From the NCBI GenBank assembly GCA_002104945.1, contig MCFH01000074.1:124001-188000 (forward strand): a DNA stretch of 64,000 nt. Reading direction: 5' to 3'. The stretch is from Piromyces finnis. Its lineage: Eukaryota > Neocallimastigomycota > Neocallimastigomycetes > Neocallimastigales > Neocallimastigaceae. The notes under the pieces were generated by a model, which was not told where the DNA came from, did not search any database, and saw only the letters and a program-made list of their open reading frames with translations. How positions within the stretch are numbered: position 1 is the first letter of the stretch; each line of letters opens with the position of its first letter. The position numbers and the translations under genes are program-made. Below are positions 1 to 12,582 of the stretch, piece after piece.

Positions 1-3000
1 ATTATTTCTATTACTACTATTGTTATTATTACTATTGTTACTATTACTATTGTTATTATTACTATTGTTACTATTACTATTAATATTATTACTATCTCTA
101 CTGATATTATCAATTTCATTATTATTGATAGGACTATTGGAATTACGTTGACTGAAAAAATTTAATAGCTGGACTATGGAATCATAATGTTTAATACGGA
201 TATCTCTAAATGTTGGACAATCTAATAACCAATGTTTAATACTTTGATCTCCACACTTGCAACATGGACAGTAGTTAGGACAAACTGGATCAACAAATTT
301 GGCAGCTTTGGCAACTCTAGCATCCAACTTGTATCCGCTTCTTGCTTTCAATAGCCAGTAGAAGCCATAGGCAAACTCTGGGTACTCATAACATAATTTA
401 ATAAAATCTTTAGTATCAATAAACTTATTATCATCATAATATTGCGCTTTGATTGAATTCCCTTTGAGATCTTTCCAATAAAAGTTTTTAACTGCTTTAA
501 CATCTCCATGTTTCTTTAGTTTTTTATCAAGTGTCCTACTTGATTTGCACCACGTGTATTTTCTAAATTTAGGAATGTAATTGACAAGGTGTGAGATAAT
601 ACAATTTGAGTTTTTCCATTTGTTAAAACATCTAACCTGAGCTAATGCACATTTGGCTGACAATGGAGGAATATTCAAATCTTTTGAGATAGAGTATAAA
701 GATATAAACGATACAGCTTTATGAACTCCGGCAACCCATCGTATTCCTTTGTTAACATGCTTCTGTGCAATCCTAGACCTGGCTTTGTTGGATCCAAGTA
801 ATGGTGCAAAGTATGAAACTCTGCTAATCACTTGTGAGTTAAGTACTAGCTTTTTGAAGGGAATAGGAATATTAGGATTTCTTAAGAATTTACTGACTGA
901 GAAAAGTCCTTTCAAAACCTTGTTATTAAGAGCTTTAATAACTGGTTTAAGGGACAGATTCTTATCAAATGGAACACCAAGATAAGTATAACAATCAGTA
1001 GTTGGAATGGGTTGTCCTGCTAAGTAAAATGTTGGATCTCTCTTGTTCTGATTTTCTATTGATTCAGGACGAATCACCATCGTTGAACACTTCTGGATAC
1101 CAAATTCCATTTCATTATACAAGGCCCATTCATTAACTCTTCTAAGCATCTTTTTTAAGCATCCTCTTGTTGGAGCACAAATAACTATATCATCTGCAAA
1201 AAGTCCACCACAGCATCGAGTGTCACCTAAACTGACTCCGAGATCTTCACACTCTTTAAATATATCATTAATAAAGAGATTAAAGAGAATAGGAGAAAGA
1301 GGGCATCCTTGACGGACTCCTTTCTTCACATCAAAAGATTTCGAGAATTGTCCATCTAATTTGACATTAGCCTTAGATGTTAAATATAAATTTTTGATGA
1401 ATTGTAAACTCTTACCTCGGATTCCTAAACAATCTAATTTATGGAGAATATTACCGATTGGGACTGAATCGTATGCTTTCCTGAGATCTAAAAAGGCCAA
1501 ATATGTCTCTTTATTATCTAATTGACGTCTACGGCATATTTCTTGGATTGAAATGAAAAGACTGATACTTTCTTCCTTTTTTCGAAAACCAAATTGTTCA
1601 GGTCTAATGAAATTATTCTTTAGACCATATTCTGAGATTCTAGTGGTGACAATTTTGGAAATCAACTTAATACCATTATTGATAAGTGATATACCTCGAT
1701 AGTTATCACAATCTGTCAAATCTCCCTTCTTAGGAATAGAAACAATACTGGATTCATTCCATGAGTTGGGGAAGTCTCCATCCCAAATACGGTTGAATAA
1801 TTTAAGAATAAAATTTAAACCATAAGCATCATTATCTGAAGTGGTATTACCGGAAGAATTATTATCTGTAGCATTATTAGAATCATTACTTGATGGAATT
1901 AATGCTTTGTAAAATTCAATTGGAATACCATCCGGACCTGATGCTTTATAATTCGGAGTAGAGAGGATAGCTGACTTGACTTCATCAATACTAATATCTT
2001 GGTTGATATCCCATTCATCAAGCATAGGGAGTGAAAAACGTTTATTCGTTGGTTCTTCATACCAATGCTCCAAATCAAGACTTACGCCACTTGGATCTGA
2101 TGCAAGATTTTCGAAATGATCATGCCACACATCTAGTTGTTCTTCCGTAGCAACAACTAATTCTCCATTTTTATTTTTAATTGGTTGAGCAATAAAGAAA
2201 GAATCTTTTCCAATTTTTGCAGTTTTCTTGATCCATTTCCAGGCCTTCTTAGGATTATGACTCTTCATATACTCACATCCTGTTTTAATCCAATGAAGAT
2301 ATTCTTGCTTCCTAAATTCATTACATCTTTTGTGGATGTAATCAATGAGCTTACGGTAGATTTTAATTCTTTTAATAAATTCATCTATATCATAAATTCT
2401 TTCTTTTTTAAATCTCTTATACAACTTCATTTTGATTTTTTGGAGATTAAAAATTTGTTGTGAAATATGAAATGAAGACTTTATAACATTATTTGCTGAG
2501 GTAATACTGAGCTCGTCTGCAATTGAAAAAGCAGTTGAAGTAAATTCTTTGGAAAGATCATCTGTAGAAACATTAGGATCGTTGAATTTTGCTGAAAGTA
2601 TTTGGAATTTATTATGACTGAGAATAGATTCCTTTTCCTCAATACATTTTAATCTATTCCATTTCAGAATTTTCTTAGGAACGTTAAAGTCATTAGAAAA
2701 ATCTTCCATAGGAATAATTTTACCATTAATAAGAAGTGGCTTATGGTCTGATACAGGATAAAAATTATTTATAAATGATCCTGAGTGAATAAGATCTTTC
2801 ATCTTCGAATTGATAAGAGCATGGTCAATGTCGGAAGATTGTTCACCTCGAGTCCAAGAGATAGTAGACCCTCTAAGCGGAAGAATTTCCCAATCTCCTA
2901 ATCCATTAGTTGATAACCAGTTGGATAATTTTACTTTAGACATATTAAAATCACCAACAAGAATCGATGGATGGGATGAATGAGTTTGTAACCACAAGCG

Positions 3001-4110
3001 AACTTCTAACTTTGCATGATCAACATAGATGTTGTGATGACTATGAGGCATATAAACATTTCCAATCGAGCATTTGAATCTATTCCAGAGACTAAAAGTA
3101 TAAATAGAAATAATATACTTTCCAGAGAAGTTTTCAAGTGAGGCTTGACACGAATTGTGAAAACCTAAATATAAACCTCTCATTCCCGGAACTGATTCGT
3201 CAGCTTTCTTGAAAAAGTGTCTATAGTTTCGCAAAGTAACACGACAAGGATAATCTGTATTCGATCCAGAACCATTACCAGTTTCTTGGAAACATAAAAA
3301 TAATGGTTTGAAAATAGCTGTGAAATAGCTAATACTATCTCTCTTTTCGTGATTCCACCCATTGGTGTTCCAACTAAGACAAAAAGAAAAGTTATCAGGC
3401 TTGTTGGATGAGGAAGAATCGTTGCTATTATTATTATTATTAAAGTCATCGTTATTAATGGATGATGCATCAGAGGAATAAGTAGAACTATTACTAGATG
3501 GCTGTGAAACTGAAGAACTATCAACTATTGAACTGTTATCAGAGTTGATAGAACTATTAGAATTAATTGTTGAATGTTGAGATTGAAATTGTGTTTGCTG
3601 TAGATCTGGAATATTTTCATGATGGGAAACTTGTTGAAGATCCTGTTGAAGATCTCGTTGAAGATCGGATTGTTGATGAGATTGTTGAACTGATTGTTGA
3701 ACTGATTGTTGAAATGATTGTTGAATAGAATGTTGATGTTTATTAGAAACTAAAATTTTACGTTTGAGAGTGGAAAAAGTGTATTTGTGATTCCTTCTAC
3801 TACGAGCTGAAAAGGAAATTGAGGTAACTGAAAGTTTCTTCTTTAACATGTGTAAGATTTTAATACAATCTTTTGATGAACCATGAACCTTGACTAAGAA
3901 AAAGTGATCATTGAAAGTTTGAAAATATTTAACACTAATAACTGAATTAAATTTATCTTCTAGAATAACCTCGAGTTTTTCCCATAGCATATTTACTGAC
4001 CATGATCGAATACCACGGATAAAGAAGGAGCGAATATCATCTAAGGGGATACCATAAGACCGGGTACCACGTCTGATATAATTCTTATCTTTAATATAAA
4101 GGACTGACAT
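1..4110 (-). CDS. LINE (non-LTR retrotransposon) ORF: endonuclease plus reverse transcriptase, 3' end outside window
   Basis: One frame stays open from the ATG at 4110 to the left edge (1370 codons, no stop; an in-frame stop lies just upstream at 4132). Visible order: a basic N-terminal region; a Gln-rich stretch near residues 125-160; an apurinic-type endonuclease with WNTNG (~247), Q-E (~275), GDFN (~386-389) and SDH (~454-456); then reverse transcriptase with ASGPDGIP, FLDLRKAYDS, GVRQGCPLSP and the catalytic FADD (~971-974). A Cys/His cluster (C-x2-C type, then H and C, ~1275-1300) and an Asn/Ser-rich tail follow. All key catalytic residues are present, so this copy looks coding-competent as far as it can be seen. 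It makes and inserts cDNA by target-primed reverse transcription. There is no separate ORF1; the N-terminal part may do that job. The clade (Tad-, L1- or I-like) cannot be fixed by eye. Confidence 0.95.
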   Translation of the reverse strand, partial: MSVLYIKDKNYIRRGTRSYGIPLDDIRSFFIRGIRSWSVNMLWEKLEVILEDKFNSVISVKYFQTFNDHFFLVKVHGSSKDCIKILHMLKKKLSVTSISFSARSRRNHKYTFSTLKRKILVSNKHQHSIQQSFQQSVQQSVQQSHQQSDLQRDLQQDLQQVSHHENIPDLQQTQFQSQHSTINSNSSINSDNSSIVDSSSVSQPSSNSSTYSSDASSINNDDFNNNNNSNDSSSSNKPDNFSFCLSWNTNGWNHEKRDSISYFTAIFKPLFLCFQETGNGSGSNTDYPCRVTLRNYRHFFKKADESVPGMRGLYLGFHNSCQASLENFSGKYIISIYTFSLWNRFKCSIGNVYMPHSHHNIYVDHAKLEVRLWLQTHSSHPSILVGDFNMSKVKLSNWLSTNGLGDWEILPLRGSTISWTRGEQSSDIDHALINSKMKDLIHSGSFINNFYPVSDHKPLLINGKIIPMEDFSNDFNVPKKILKWNRLKCIEEKESILSHNKFQILSAKFNDPNVSTDDLSKEFTSTAFSIADELSITSANNVIKSSFHISQQIFNLQKIKMKLYKRFKKERIYDIDEFIKRIKIYRKLIDYIHKRCNEFRKQEYLHWIKTGCEYMKSHNPKKAWKWIKKTAKIGKDSFFIAQPIKNKNGELVVATEEQLDVWHDHFENLASDPSGVSLDLEHWYEEPTNKRFSLPMLDEWDINQDISIDEVKSAILSTPNYKASGPDGIPIEFYKALIPSSNDSNNATDNNSSGNTTSDNDAYGLNFILKLFNRIWDGDFPNSWNESSIVSIPKKGDLTDCDNYRGISLINNGIKLISKIVTTRISEYGLKNNFIRPEQFGFRKKEESISLFISIQEICRRRQLDNKETYLAFLDLRKAYDSVPIGNILHKLDCLGIRGKSLQFIKNLYLTSKANVKLDGQFSKSFDVKKGVRQGCPLSPILFNLFINDIFKECEDLGVSLGDTRCCGGLFADDIVICAPTRGCLKKMLRRVNEWALYNEMEFGIQKCSTMVIRPESIENQNKRDPTFYLAGQPIPTTDCYTYLGVPFDKNLSLKPVIKALNNKVLKGLFSVSKFLRNPNIPIPFKKLVLNSQVISRVSYFAPLLGSNKARSRIAQKHVNKGIRWVAGVHKAVSFISLYSISKDLNIPPLSAKCALAQVRCFNKWKNSNCIISHLVNYIPKFRKYTWCKSSRTLDKKLKKHGDVKAVKNFYWKDLKGNSIKAQYYDDNKFIDTKDFIKLCYEYPEFAYGFYWLLKARSGYKLDARVAKAAKFVDPVCPNYCPCCKCGDQSIKHWLLDCPTFRDIRIKHYDSIVQLLNFFSQRNSNSPINNNEIDNISRDSNNINSNSNNSNNNNSNSNNSNNNNSSNRNN

Positions 4111-4754
4111 GATAATAAATTCTAATTAAAAAATATTGAATATAAAATAAATACTAATAAAAGTTACAAATATAACGTATATGGAAAAAAATCTGTCTCT
4201 CTCTCTCTTCTTAAAAGTACTGGATAGTACAAAAATTGTTACGATGCTTTGTTTAAAGTTTCTTATTTTTTGAATTCTAGTTGTAAATTTTCTTTAAAAA
4301 TTCTAGTTTTGGTTTGTTGTTAGTAAATTCGATTCGCTTTTTGACACTAAACTTGTTTGACTTTACTTTTCATTAAATATTTAAATTGGTAAAAAATTTG
4401 AATCAAGAATGTCGACACCAGAAAGCTTGTGAATAGTATTTTTACATGATGTAGAGTGAATCAGTCTCTTACAAGAAACAATACAACAATAGCTACATGA
4501 ATATAAAAGTACAATGCAAATGCTAAAGTTGACTACATTGGATTCTTACAAGAGAAGAGTAGTACTACATGAATACATGAATAAAAGAAAAAATACAGCA
4601 ACAAAATGTATTACTCTTCTAATTAAATACTATACAAACTTACCTGAATATCAAACATTCAACTTATTCATCAAATACTTAATTCGATGAATAAAATGTT
4701 TTTTAATCGCTCAGTACCATGAGCTTAGTCCTAATAATTTTCCCTTAAAGACTA
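4111..4754 (-). other. Probable 5' leader of the LINE
   Basis: This 640-bp stretch lies between the LINE start codon and the 123-bp repeat units. It has somewhat higher GC than the host intergenic DNA and no ORF. A diverged partial repeat unit (tcagtaccatgagc near 4711) is recognisable at its far end. It is interpreted as the 5' UTR or promoter of the LINE on position alone. Confidence 0.5.
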
Positions 4755-5000
4755 ACCAAGCATCCATTGCGCAATGCTTGGATTTAATTCTTTCTACTCT
4801 CTCAGTACCATGAGCATGAGTAGACCCCCTTGATAAACTCCATTATTAAATAAATGAAGGCACGTTCCTAAGAGGGCACCAAGCATCCATTACGCAATAC
4901 TTGGATTTAATTCTTTCTACTCTCTCAGTACCATGAGCATGAGTAGACCCCCTTGAGAAACTACATTTATTAAATAAATGAAGGCACGTTCCCAAGAGGT
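4755..5000 (-). repeat. Two tandem 123-bp units upstream of the LINE
   Basis: Units begin at 4755 and 4878 with accaagcatccatt and are nearly identical. Each contains the phrase ctcagtaccatgagcatgag followed by a C-run. A decayed third unit is visible at about 4711. Tandem units at the 5' end of a LINE recall the promoter monomers of some mammalian L1 elements. That analogy is inference. Confidence 0.85.
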
Positions 5001-5001
5001 G

Positions 5002-5114
5002 CTATCTCTACTGACATTAACATTTTCATTATTGTTGGAAACTAAAAAAATTTAATAGTTGGACTTAGGAATTGTAATGCTTAATACGGATATCTCTAAA
5101 AGTCAGACAATCAT
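5002..5114 (-). pseudogene. Fragment of a related LINE (C-terminal coding tail)
   Basis: The stretch aligns by eye with 92-224, the C-terminal coding tail of the main LINE. Shared blocks include ctatctctactga and aatacggatatctctaaa, with substitutions and a short deletion. It lies in the same orientation immediately upstream of the tandem units, so in the minus direction a LINE tail is followed by repeat units and then a full LINE start. Confidence 0.8.
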
Positions 5115-6176
5115 AAATATAAAAATAAATAAAATAAAAAAAAATTTCTCTTTTTAAAAGTTTCAAGTAAATTGGCTTCTATTTTAAAAAAATTTTCAAA
5201 AACTCATCTTCATCACACACCTCTAAACACTCTTTTAACACTTGTTTTAAAAAGACACATAAAACTTTTAATTTTTTTTATAATTATTTATTAACTTAAT
5301 AGGAATAAAATATAAAAAAAGCGTGTTAATATATAAAAATATGATTAATTTATATAGATTTTAAACTATAGTCTTCAAATATATTACTCTACTTTTAATG
5401 AATAAAAAACTTTTATATTCACCAAAATATTATAATAATAATAAAAATATAAAAAAAAGTTTTCTTATTCATCTAATTTCAAGTTTTATATTTTTCAATA
5501 AATGTCGAATAGTTTTTTTTTTTTTTTTTTTTTTGACTATTTAAAATATACTATTTGTTGGTTTGTTAATTTGTTTTGTTTTTTTTTTTGGTTTGTTTTT
5601 GTTTTAATTTTTTAAAATTAAATATTTACCAAAATTGTTAAAAAAAGTATTCCTAATAATTACTATTAATTTATACCTTTTTCTTTCTCGATTGATAATA
5701 TAATTTAATTTTTCAAAATAAAAAAATGTTAAATTATGATTTTTTTTCATTTTCTAGAGTTGAAAAAATAGATTTTTTTCAACTCAATATTTAATGCGCA
5801 TGATTATTTTTTTTTGTTTTGTTTTTTATATTGATTTGTTGTTGATGTATTTCTTTAAATTAATCGATAATTATGTGTATTAGAAATTAGAATTTTTTAG
5901 GAAATGTTTAAAAAATTAAAAACTAAATTATAAATTATTAAATATTTCTAATAAATTAAATGTATTTTTTGCGCGAATTGTTGTTGTAAACGTTTGGCAA
6001 ATCTAATTTCTATTGTTTCTAAAGAATTATTTGATTTATATTTCATAATTCTAAAGTGTGTGTATATTTAAAAATATATATGTATGTTTCTTTTCCAAAA
6101 TTTAGTTTAAACTTTTAAAAAAAAAGTATAAAACTATGGCATTGGGCGCATTATTAAAATAGATTATTGCTTAAAT
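5115..6176. other. Intergenic, A/T-rich
   Basis: Low-complexity A/T sequence with long T-runs (for example near 5512-5535). No ORF, RNA gene or repeat was recognised. It contains the 3' flank of the minus-strand membrane-protein gene. Confidence 0.7.
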
Positions 6177-7667
6177 TTAGTATTCTCTACCTTCGGCGAT
6201 ATCGATTTCATAATCGTTACCATTTGGATTCTTCTTAATCTTTCTGACGGTAGTGGTAGTGGTAGTCTTAGTTTCTCTCTTTGGAAGTCTAGTTGGAAGA
6301 GAAAGGAACATGTAGATGACTTCTAATAAAACTAAGATAAAGGTAATGAAAAGAAGAATTAAGATAGCCTTTACTAATTTTCTCATAGAAGAAGATTTAG
6401 TGTAGAACATTTGTTCATTAAGTCTTTGTCCATTGTTTCCAAGGAATTCAGAAATAGATTGTGGAATAGAACCAATAGTAATTCTATTTAAGAAACTGGA
6501 AATACCATTAACACCAAAGTCCATAACAATGTACATGACGAGGTTGAAGAAGAAGACCATAAAGATAAGTAATAAAACAATAACGTAGGTGATACAGAAC
6601 ATTTTAATGTTATTGTCTCTAAACTTTAATTGAGCTAAAACAATGAGAAGAACAATAACTAAACAGATGATCCAGTTAATGTGGTACATCCATTTGAAAG
6701 AAGAAAAGTAGGAGCGAACCTTGTGTCCAGCAACACTATAATTTAAGACGTTTTCTTTGAATGGACCAATATTAACACCTTCACCATCCTTAATTGGGAA
6801 AATTTCGTAATCTTCATTCTTGTTAAACTTAACAAACATATCTTGAACATTGTCCCATTGGTTTTGTGGAACACCAGAATTAGATAAAACATTAGAATCT
6901 TTGGAAGCGAAAAGTTTCATAGAGTTTTGAGAAACAAGTAACTTTTCAATTGGAATAGCAATGTTTGGGAAGGAAGCTGGTAAAATAGAATCAACTAAGT
7001 TGGAGAACTTGCTAGCAACACTTAAGACAGAGGCTTGTCTATCCATATTCATTTGAGCTTCAGCAAGCCAAATTCTGTTAAATGGCCAAATATTGTGCTT
7101 ACCAGCGGCAGCAGCCACTATAAATTATATTAATAGAAAAAATAAAATTGATTATTACATGAATTATCAATAACGAATATATAAACATCAACTCTAAACT
7201 TTTTTATTTCAAATTCTACTACGCATCTTATTACTCTATAAATTATATATATCAACTCTAAACTTTTTTATTTCAAATTCTACTACACGTTTAATTATTC
7301 CAAGTTTGATATAGTGTTTTTTTTTTTTTTGATCAAATAATGATGATCCATCCCATGAATTATCTCTATACTTTTTTTCTCTTTAAAAACTGATTTTGAA
7401 TTAACCCATTTTTTAGTAATTATTTTTAAAAAAAATCAACTATTTAAAATATAAAATCGATCATCCACTTTTCTGTCATTTTCATTCCTAAATATATTAG
7501 TATAACTACTTACAAATTAATAAAATGATAGTTTGGAGAAGAAGAAGAATAGATAAAATCCAAAACTTTCTTCTAAGCTTGTATTTAGTAGCACTTTCAC
7601 CATTAATAGAAGTTTTAGTGGTGGTGGTGGTAGTGTATGGTTTATTGTTAGTTTTTCCGAATGCCAT
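6177..7667 (-). CDS. Four-pass membrane protein of unknown function (2 exons)
   Basis: Exon 1 is 7514-7667 and exon 2 is 6177-7117; the intron 7118-7513 has GTAAGT and a TATAG acceptor. The exons total 1095 nt, giving 364 residues. The start at 7667 opens MAFGKTNNK followed by a Thr-run. The ATG-less ORF of exon 2 alone is not the real start. Four hydrophobic segments are at about residues 33-55, 197-215, 224-248 and 300-325. A ~140-residue loop separates TM1 and TM2 and probably faces outside or the lumen, while the two short tails face the cytosol. Both tails carry a Thr-run flanked by Lys/Arg. The overall plan recalls fungal Sur7/claudin-like tetraspanners, but no signature motif was found, so no family is assigned. 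Confidence 0.75.
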
Positions 7668-8826
7668 TTTTTCTTTCTTTTTTTTTTTACTTTTAATTTA
7701 TTTTATACTGATTTTGTGTTGATTTTACTTTTTTGCTTAAATAATACGTTTAAAAAAATTAAATTATATTATCTTTTTTTCTTTTAAAAACTATATAAAA
7801 AAAAACTATTTTTAAATAAAAAATAAATATTAATTTTCTTCCTTGTAAAAAAACTAATATTTATCTTTTTTTTATTTCTATAATAAAAGAAAAAATTATA
7901 CAAAAAGTTGATAATTAAAAATTAATAAAAAAAATGAATTTTCTTTTTTTTTTCCATCGCCTTTTGTGTTGCCTTTTATACTTTTTACAAAAAAAATTAA
8001 TTTTCACAAATGATTGGTGAAATGAAATGTAAATAATACAATAAATAAAATTAATCTATGATCTTCATATATTAAGAATACATTGTAAAATCAATAGAAG
8101 AAATGGCATCAACTTTTTTTTAATTAAATTAATTTAAAAAAGAAATTAATTTTATTAATAAATAAAGTTTAATATGGATAGAAATCAAAATGTCTATAGA
8201 ATAGTAATTAATTAATATAAATAAATAAATAGAAAACAAATTAAATCAATATAAAACAATATATGAATGTTTATATTTTAAATAATATATTAGTGTATAC
8301 ATTAATATATATGAAAAAAGTAATTTATTTTATTTATTATTATTTATATTAATATATAGTATTGGATTATCTACTCAACATATATTATACAATAGTTTCA
8401 AAGTATAATCTTAATATATACAAATTTCTATGAATTAAATTAATTTAATTAAAATAAATTAATTCTTTATGCATGAATAAATAAACAGAAAAAAAAGCGT
8501 AGATGGTGGTTAGTAGTAGGGAAGTGGTGGTAAGTAGTGGGAAATAGATAGATAGCAAGTAGATGATGATAGATAGTAGCAGATGGTAATAGTAGTAGTA
8601 ATGGCAGTAGTAGTAGTATTGATTTATAAATAGATAAATTCTATTATAATAATAGTAATCTATTACCACCTAAAAGTACAATGTTATTATCAAAAAACAT
8701 TACATTTCAATAGTATTAAAAAAGAATGATAAAATAATATTACTTATAAAAGAATGTTATAAAAGAATGATTAATAATAAGGCTTATTAAATAACATTCT
8801 TTTTTATTACTATTAATAATGCTTTA

Positions 8827-9046
<220 letters not shown>

Positions 9047-12000
9047 CTTTTTATTACATTAGCATTAAAAGTAAATAAAATATAAACAGAATGTATTATA
9101 ATAAATTAAATAATATATGTATTCATAAATAATGAATTTAATGAAATCAATTAATCCATATAAATAATAAATATAAACAAACACTTTTTGGATTGCATTT
9201 GAAATCGTTGTGTTAGGTTACACAAAATGATCATTGGACAAATGAAAAAAATTTACAATTCATGGACTAAAAAATGAAAAATACTAAAATTGTAGGTAAA
9301 TAATTAAGCCACACTAGAAATTGGCATAAAAAAACCTGTCATTTTTTAAAAGTGGTGGTGAAAAGTGAAGGTGGTGGTGAGGAGTGTGGAAGTAGAAAAT
9401 GTAAAAAAGAAAAATTATTCCTTTTAAATAAAAAATGGGCTTTTTTACAAATGAAATGATTTAAAAGGCCTCATTTTTATCTCTTTTTAGAAATGAATAT
9501 TAATGCAAGGATTAAATATTTGAATTAAAAAAAAAATATTCTTTTATTGAAACTAAAGAAACAAATTATAAAAGATTAGGAAAATTAAAATGTTCATTAT
9601 TCAATATTTAATGCTAGTATTAAATAATATAATATAATTATTATTAATTATAAAAAAAGGAATAAAAAAAAAGGGAATAAAGAATTAATAATAAAAATCA
9701 TTATTAACTCTTATTAATAATAATAATAAATAGGATTCCTTTTTTTATTACTAATATTTTTTTTAATGATGACACCATCAATTATTAATTCTTATTAAAT
9801 AATAAATTTTTTTTAATTAAAATATTTTATTCTTTTTTTTATTATAAAAAATTTCATCATCAATTTTTAAATTTTTGAAAAAAAAGGCTTTTCATTAATT
9901 AATATATATAATATATTATAATATTCATTATTGAATTAATTCTACAATTTATTCTACAATATAGTTTACAATATATTTCTATTAATTCATAAAAAATGAC
10001 ATAATTTGTTTATTTTTTAAAAAATTTATTCCATTTTTTATTCAAAAGAGGAAAAGAATAAATTAAATTTTTAATATATAGATTATATATTATAATATAT
10101 GTAATAATGGGTATTATTATATGTTATCAATTGGAATAGAATAATCATTCTATAAAAATAAATTAAACCATTTTTAGCCTCTTTTTAAAAAGAATTTTTA
10201 ATTAAAAAAAAAGATGAAATCTGATGAAAAAAAAATGACACCATCATTATAAAAATGTCGAAAGCAGAAAATGAATGCAGGTGTGGTAAAGATGAGTGGT
10301 AAAAGTATGGTGAAAATATGGTGAAATTGAGTAATAAATAAAAAAAAAGAAAAAAAAACATCACTCAAAAATACATAGTTTTATGTTATTTTTACATAAA
10401 TAAAATTAATTAAAGTTCATATCACGTTATATTCATGTGATAGGTGTTCATTTATAAAACACAGAAAATTAAAACATGTCAAAAGTGTAGCCATTTATAT
10501 TCTAAACATACAATAATATACAGTATGTTGTCTTTATTTAGATTGATATAATATATTAATGAATATATTCATTCATAAATTAAAATTTTAATCCACAAAA
10601 AAGTTTTAATTTTTAAAAAGTTTAATGCTATAATTTCATTTAGAAAGAAATGAAAATACTAAAGAAATTATTATTAATATGAATAGTCTTAATACTTTCT
10701 AATAGTTATAATACTTTATATTAACACTATTTCTTTTTTATATTATAAATTCTTAAAATTCTTAGTAATACTATTTTAATAATCAAACATTTTATTGTTA
10801 AATGACTTTTTCTTCATCATCCCTTTATAATAATCCTTTTATAAAAAAAATAGTTTGAATTAGAACCTTTTTAAATTTTTTTAAAGGAAACAAATTAAAG
10901 TTTATAAAATTGGTTAAAAAAAATAAATATTAATGACCAATTGTTTATACATGTATGCATAACAATTAAAAAGTTATCACTGCATTAATACTACTCTGGA
11001 GTTTAAAGAAAAGAAAAAAAAAAAAATGTCAATAGAAAGGTTAAAACAAAATACAAAATTAGAAATGCATGATGCAATTCTTTTTTTTTTTTTTTTTAAA
11101 TACTTTTAAATAAAATAATTCTATAGAATAGATGTGTAGTATTTAAGAAAATTGATTGTTGCTATAATAATTCATAAAATCAATGAAAAATAAAATAGAA
11201 AAATAGTCTTAAAAATAGTAAGAGATAATTGATAATTGTTCTTGGATTAAAGATTAGTGTTGGTTTAACATTTTATTAAATATTACATCATCTAATAATA
11301 GGTTAGGATAAATAAATGTTTATTTTTTACAACATTCAAAAAAAGTCTTGACAAAAGTTGCTATATTTGGTGGTGGTCAAATTGTGCAACTTTTTAACAG
11401 AAAATGATACAAAATGTAATTAAAAAAAAGGAGAAAATGGAAACATAAATTAAAATAATTAAAGCCATAGTACATTATAAAATTTAAAAATTCATTTATT
11501 TTATGGCTTAATTAAAATTATAGTTAATGTATTTATTTTTGTTTATAAAAAAAGAGTTACTTTAACATTTTACTGTTAATCACTGTTATTATTATTCTAT
11601 CCTACATTATTTGTTTTTGCTTCCTTTTTTCTAAATAACCCTATGATATATACATTTTATTTCATTTTTTTACCATCAAAGATAAAAAAAATAGAGAATA
11701 AAACATTACACATTCCAATATTAAACAATGGTTGTTGTAAATGTAAAAAAAAGTTTTAAAGAAAGAAATAATAATAATAATATAACATGTAAGAAGGAAT
11801 GTAAGAAATAATGATATATAAAAATAAAATTAAATATATATAACAATGTAATAATAATATCATATATATATAATAATCTATATGTCTAAATTTTTTCTAA
11901 AAGTCTTATCCAACTTTAACAAGAAATATTTCTATAAAATTGAAAAAAAAAAAAGACTTTTCATAAAAACAATTATACTCATTTTTTAAATCAACTAATA

Positions 12001-12131
12001 TAATGATATCGTTTAACTCTATCTATTTACATTATAAACAAAATATAATTATTTCCGAAAAGAAAAAAAAAAAGATTCCAAAAAGCAATACTATTCTCTT
12101 TTTGAATAATAAAAAAAATCATTAATAAAAA

Positions 12132-12210
12132 AAAAAGTTAATAATAAAACAATATCTGTAGGTATATTGATTATATTTACCTACAGATGTCGTTTTATTA
12201 TTAACTTTTT
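12132..12210. repeat. 33-bp inverted repeat with 13-nt loop
   Basis: The left arm 12132-12164 and right arm 12178-12210 are complementary with two mismatches. The centre is ctgtaggta / tacctacag around the loop 12165-12177, so the pairing is not just A/T chance. It could be a foldback element, a hairpin RNA or a binding site; the function is unknown. Confidence 0.85.
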
Positions 12211-12496
12211 AGGTATAACATAAATAGATACAATTGCATAAATAAAATTCTGTTGAACCTTTTAATATATAAATATAGTTGAACATTTAGTTCAATCTCA
12301 CAAATAAAATTTTTTTTTCTAAACAAATAAAACTTTTTATGATTATTTTAATATGAAAAATAATCACAATCAACACCCTTTTTTCAAAAAAAATTGATAA
12401 TATATGAATCTTAGAGTTCTATATTTACTATTAAAACTATTATAGTTTGTAATTTTTTCTACTTGATTGAAATAACATTAACCTTTAATATTGGAA

Positions 12497-12580
<84 letters not shown>

Positions 12581-12582
12581 TA
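12497..12582. repeat. (AAT)n microsatellite
   Basis: Uninterrupted AAT units over about 85 bp in the NVL upstream region. Confidence 0.97.

Noticed and set aside
749-3524. Several short ORFs on both strands within the LINE
   Set aside because: All are alternate frames or antisense of the continuous LINE coding frame.
4755-5000. CRISPR-like direct repeats
   Set aside because: Contiguous 123-bp units without spacers, in a eukaryotic LINE context.
7525-7722. 65-codon plus-strand ORF with Val/Leu runs
   Set aside because: Antisense of exon 1 of the membrane-protein gene, including its Thr-run.
8445-8669. 74-codon minus ORF rich in Tyr/Leu
   Set aside because: Translation of AGT/GAT-type microsatellite DNA; no gene support.
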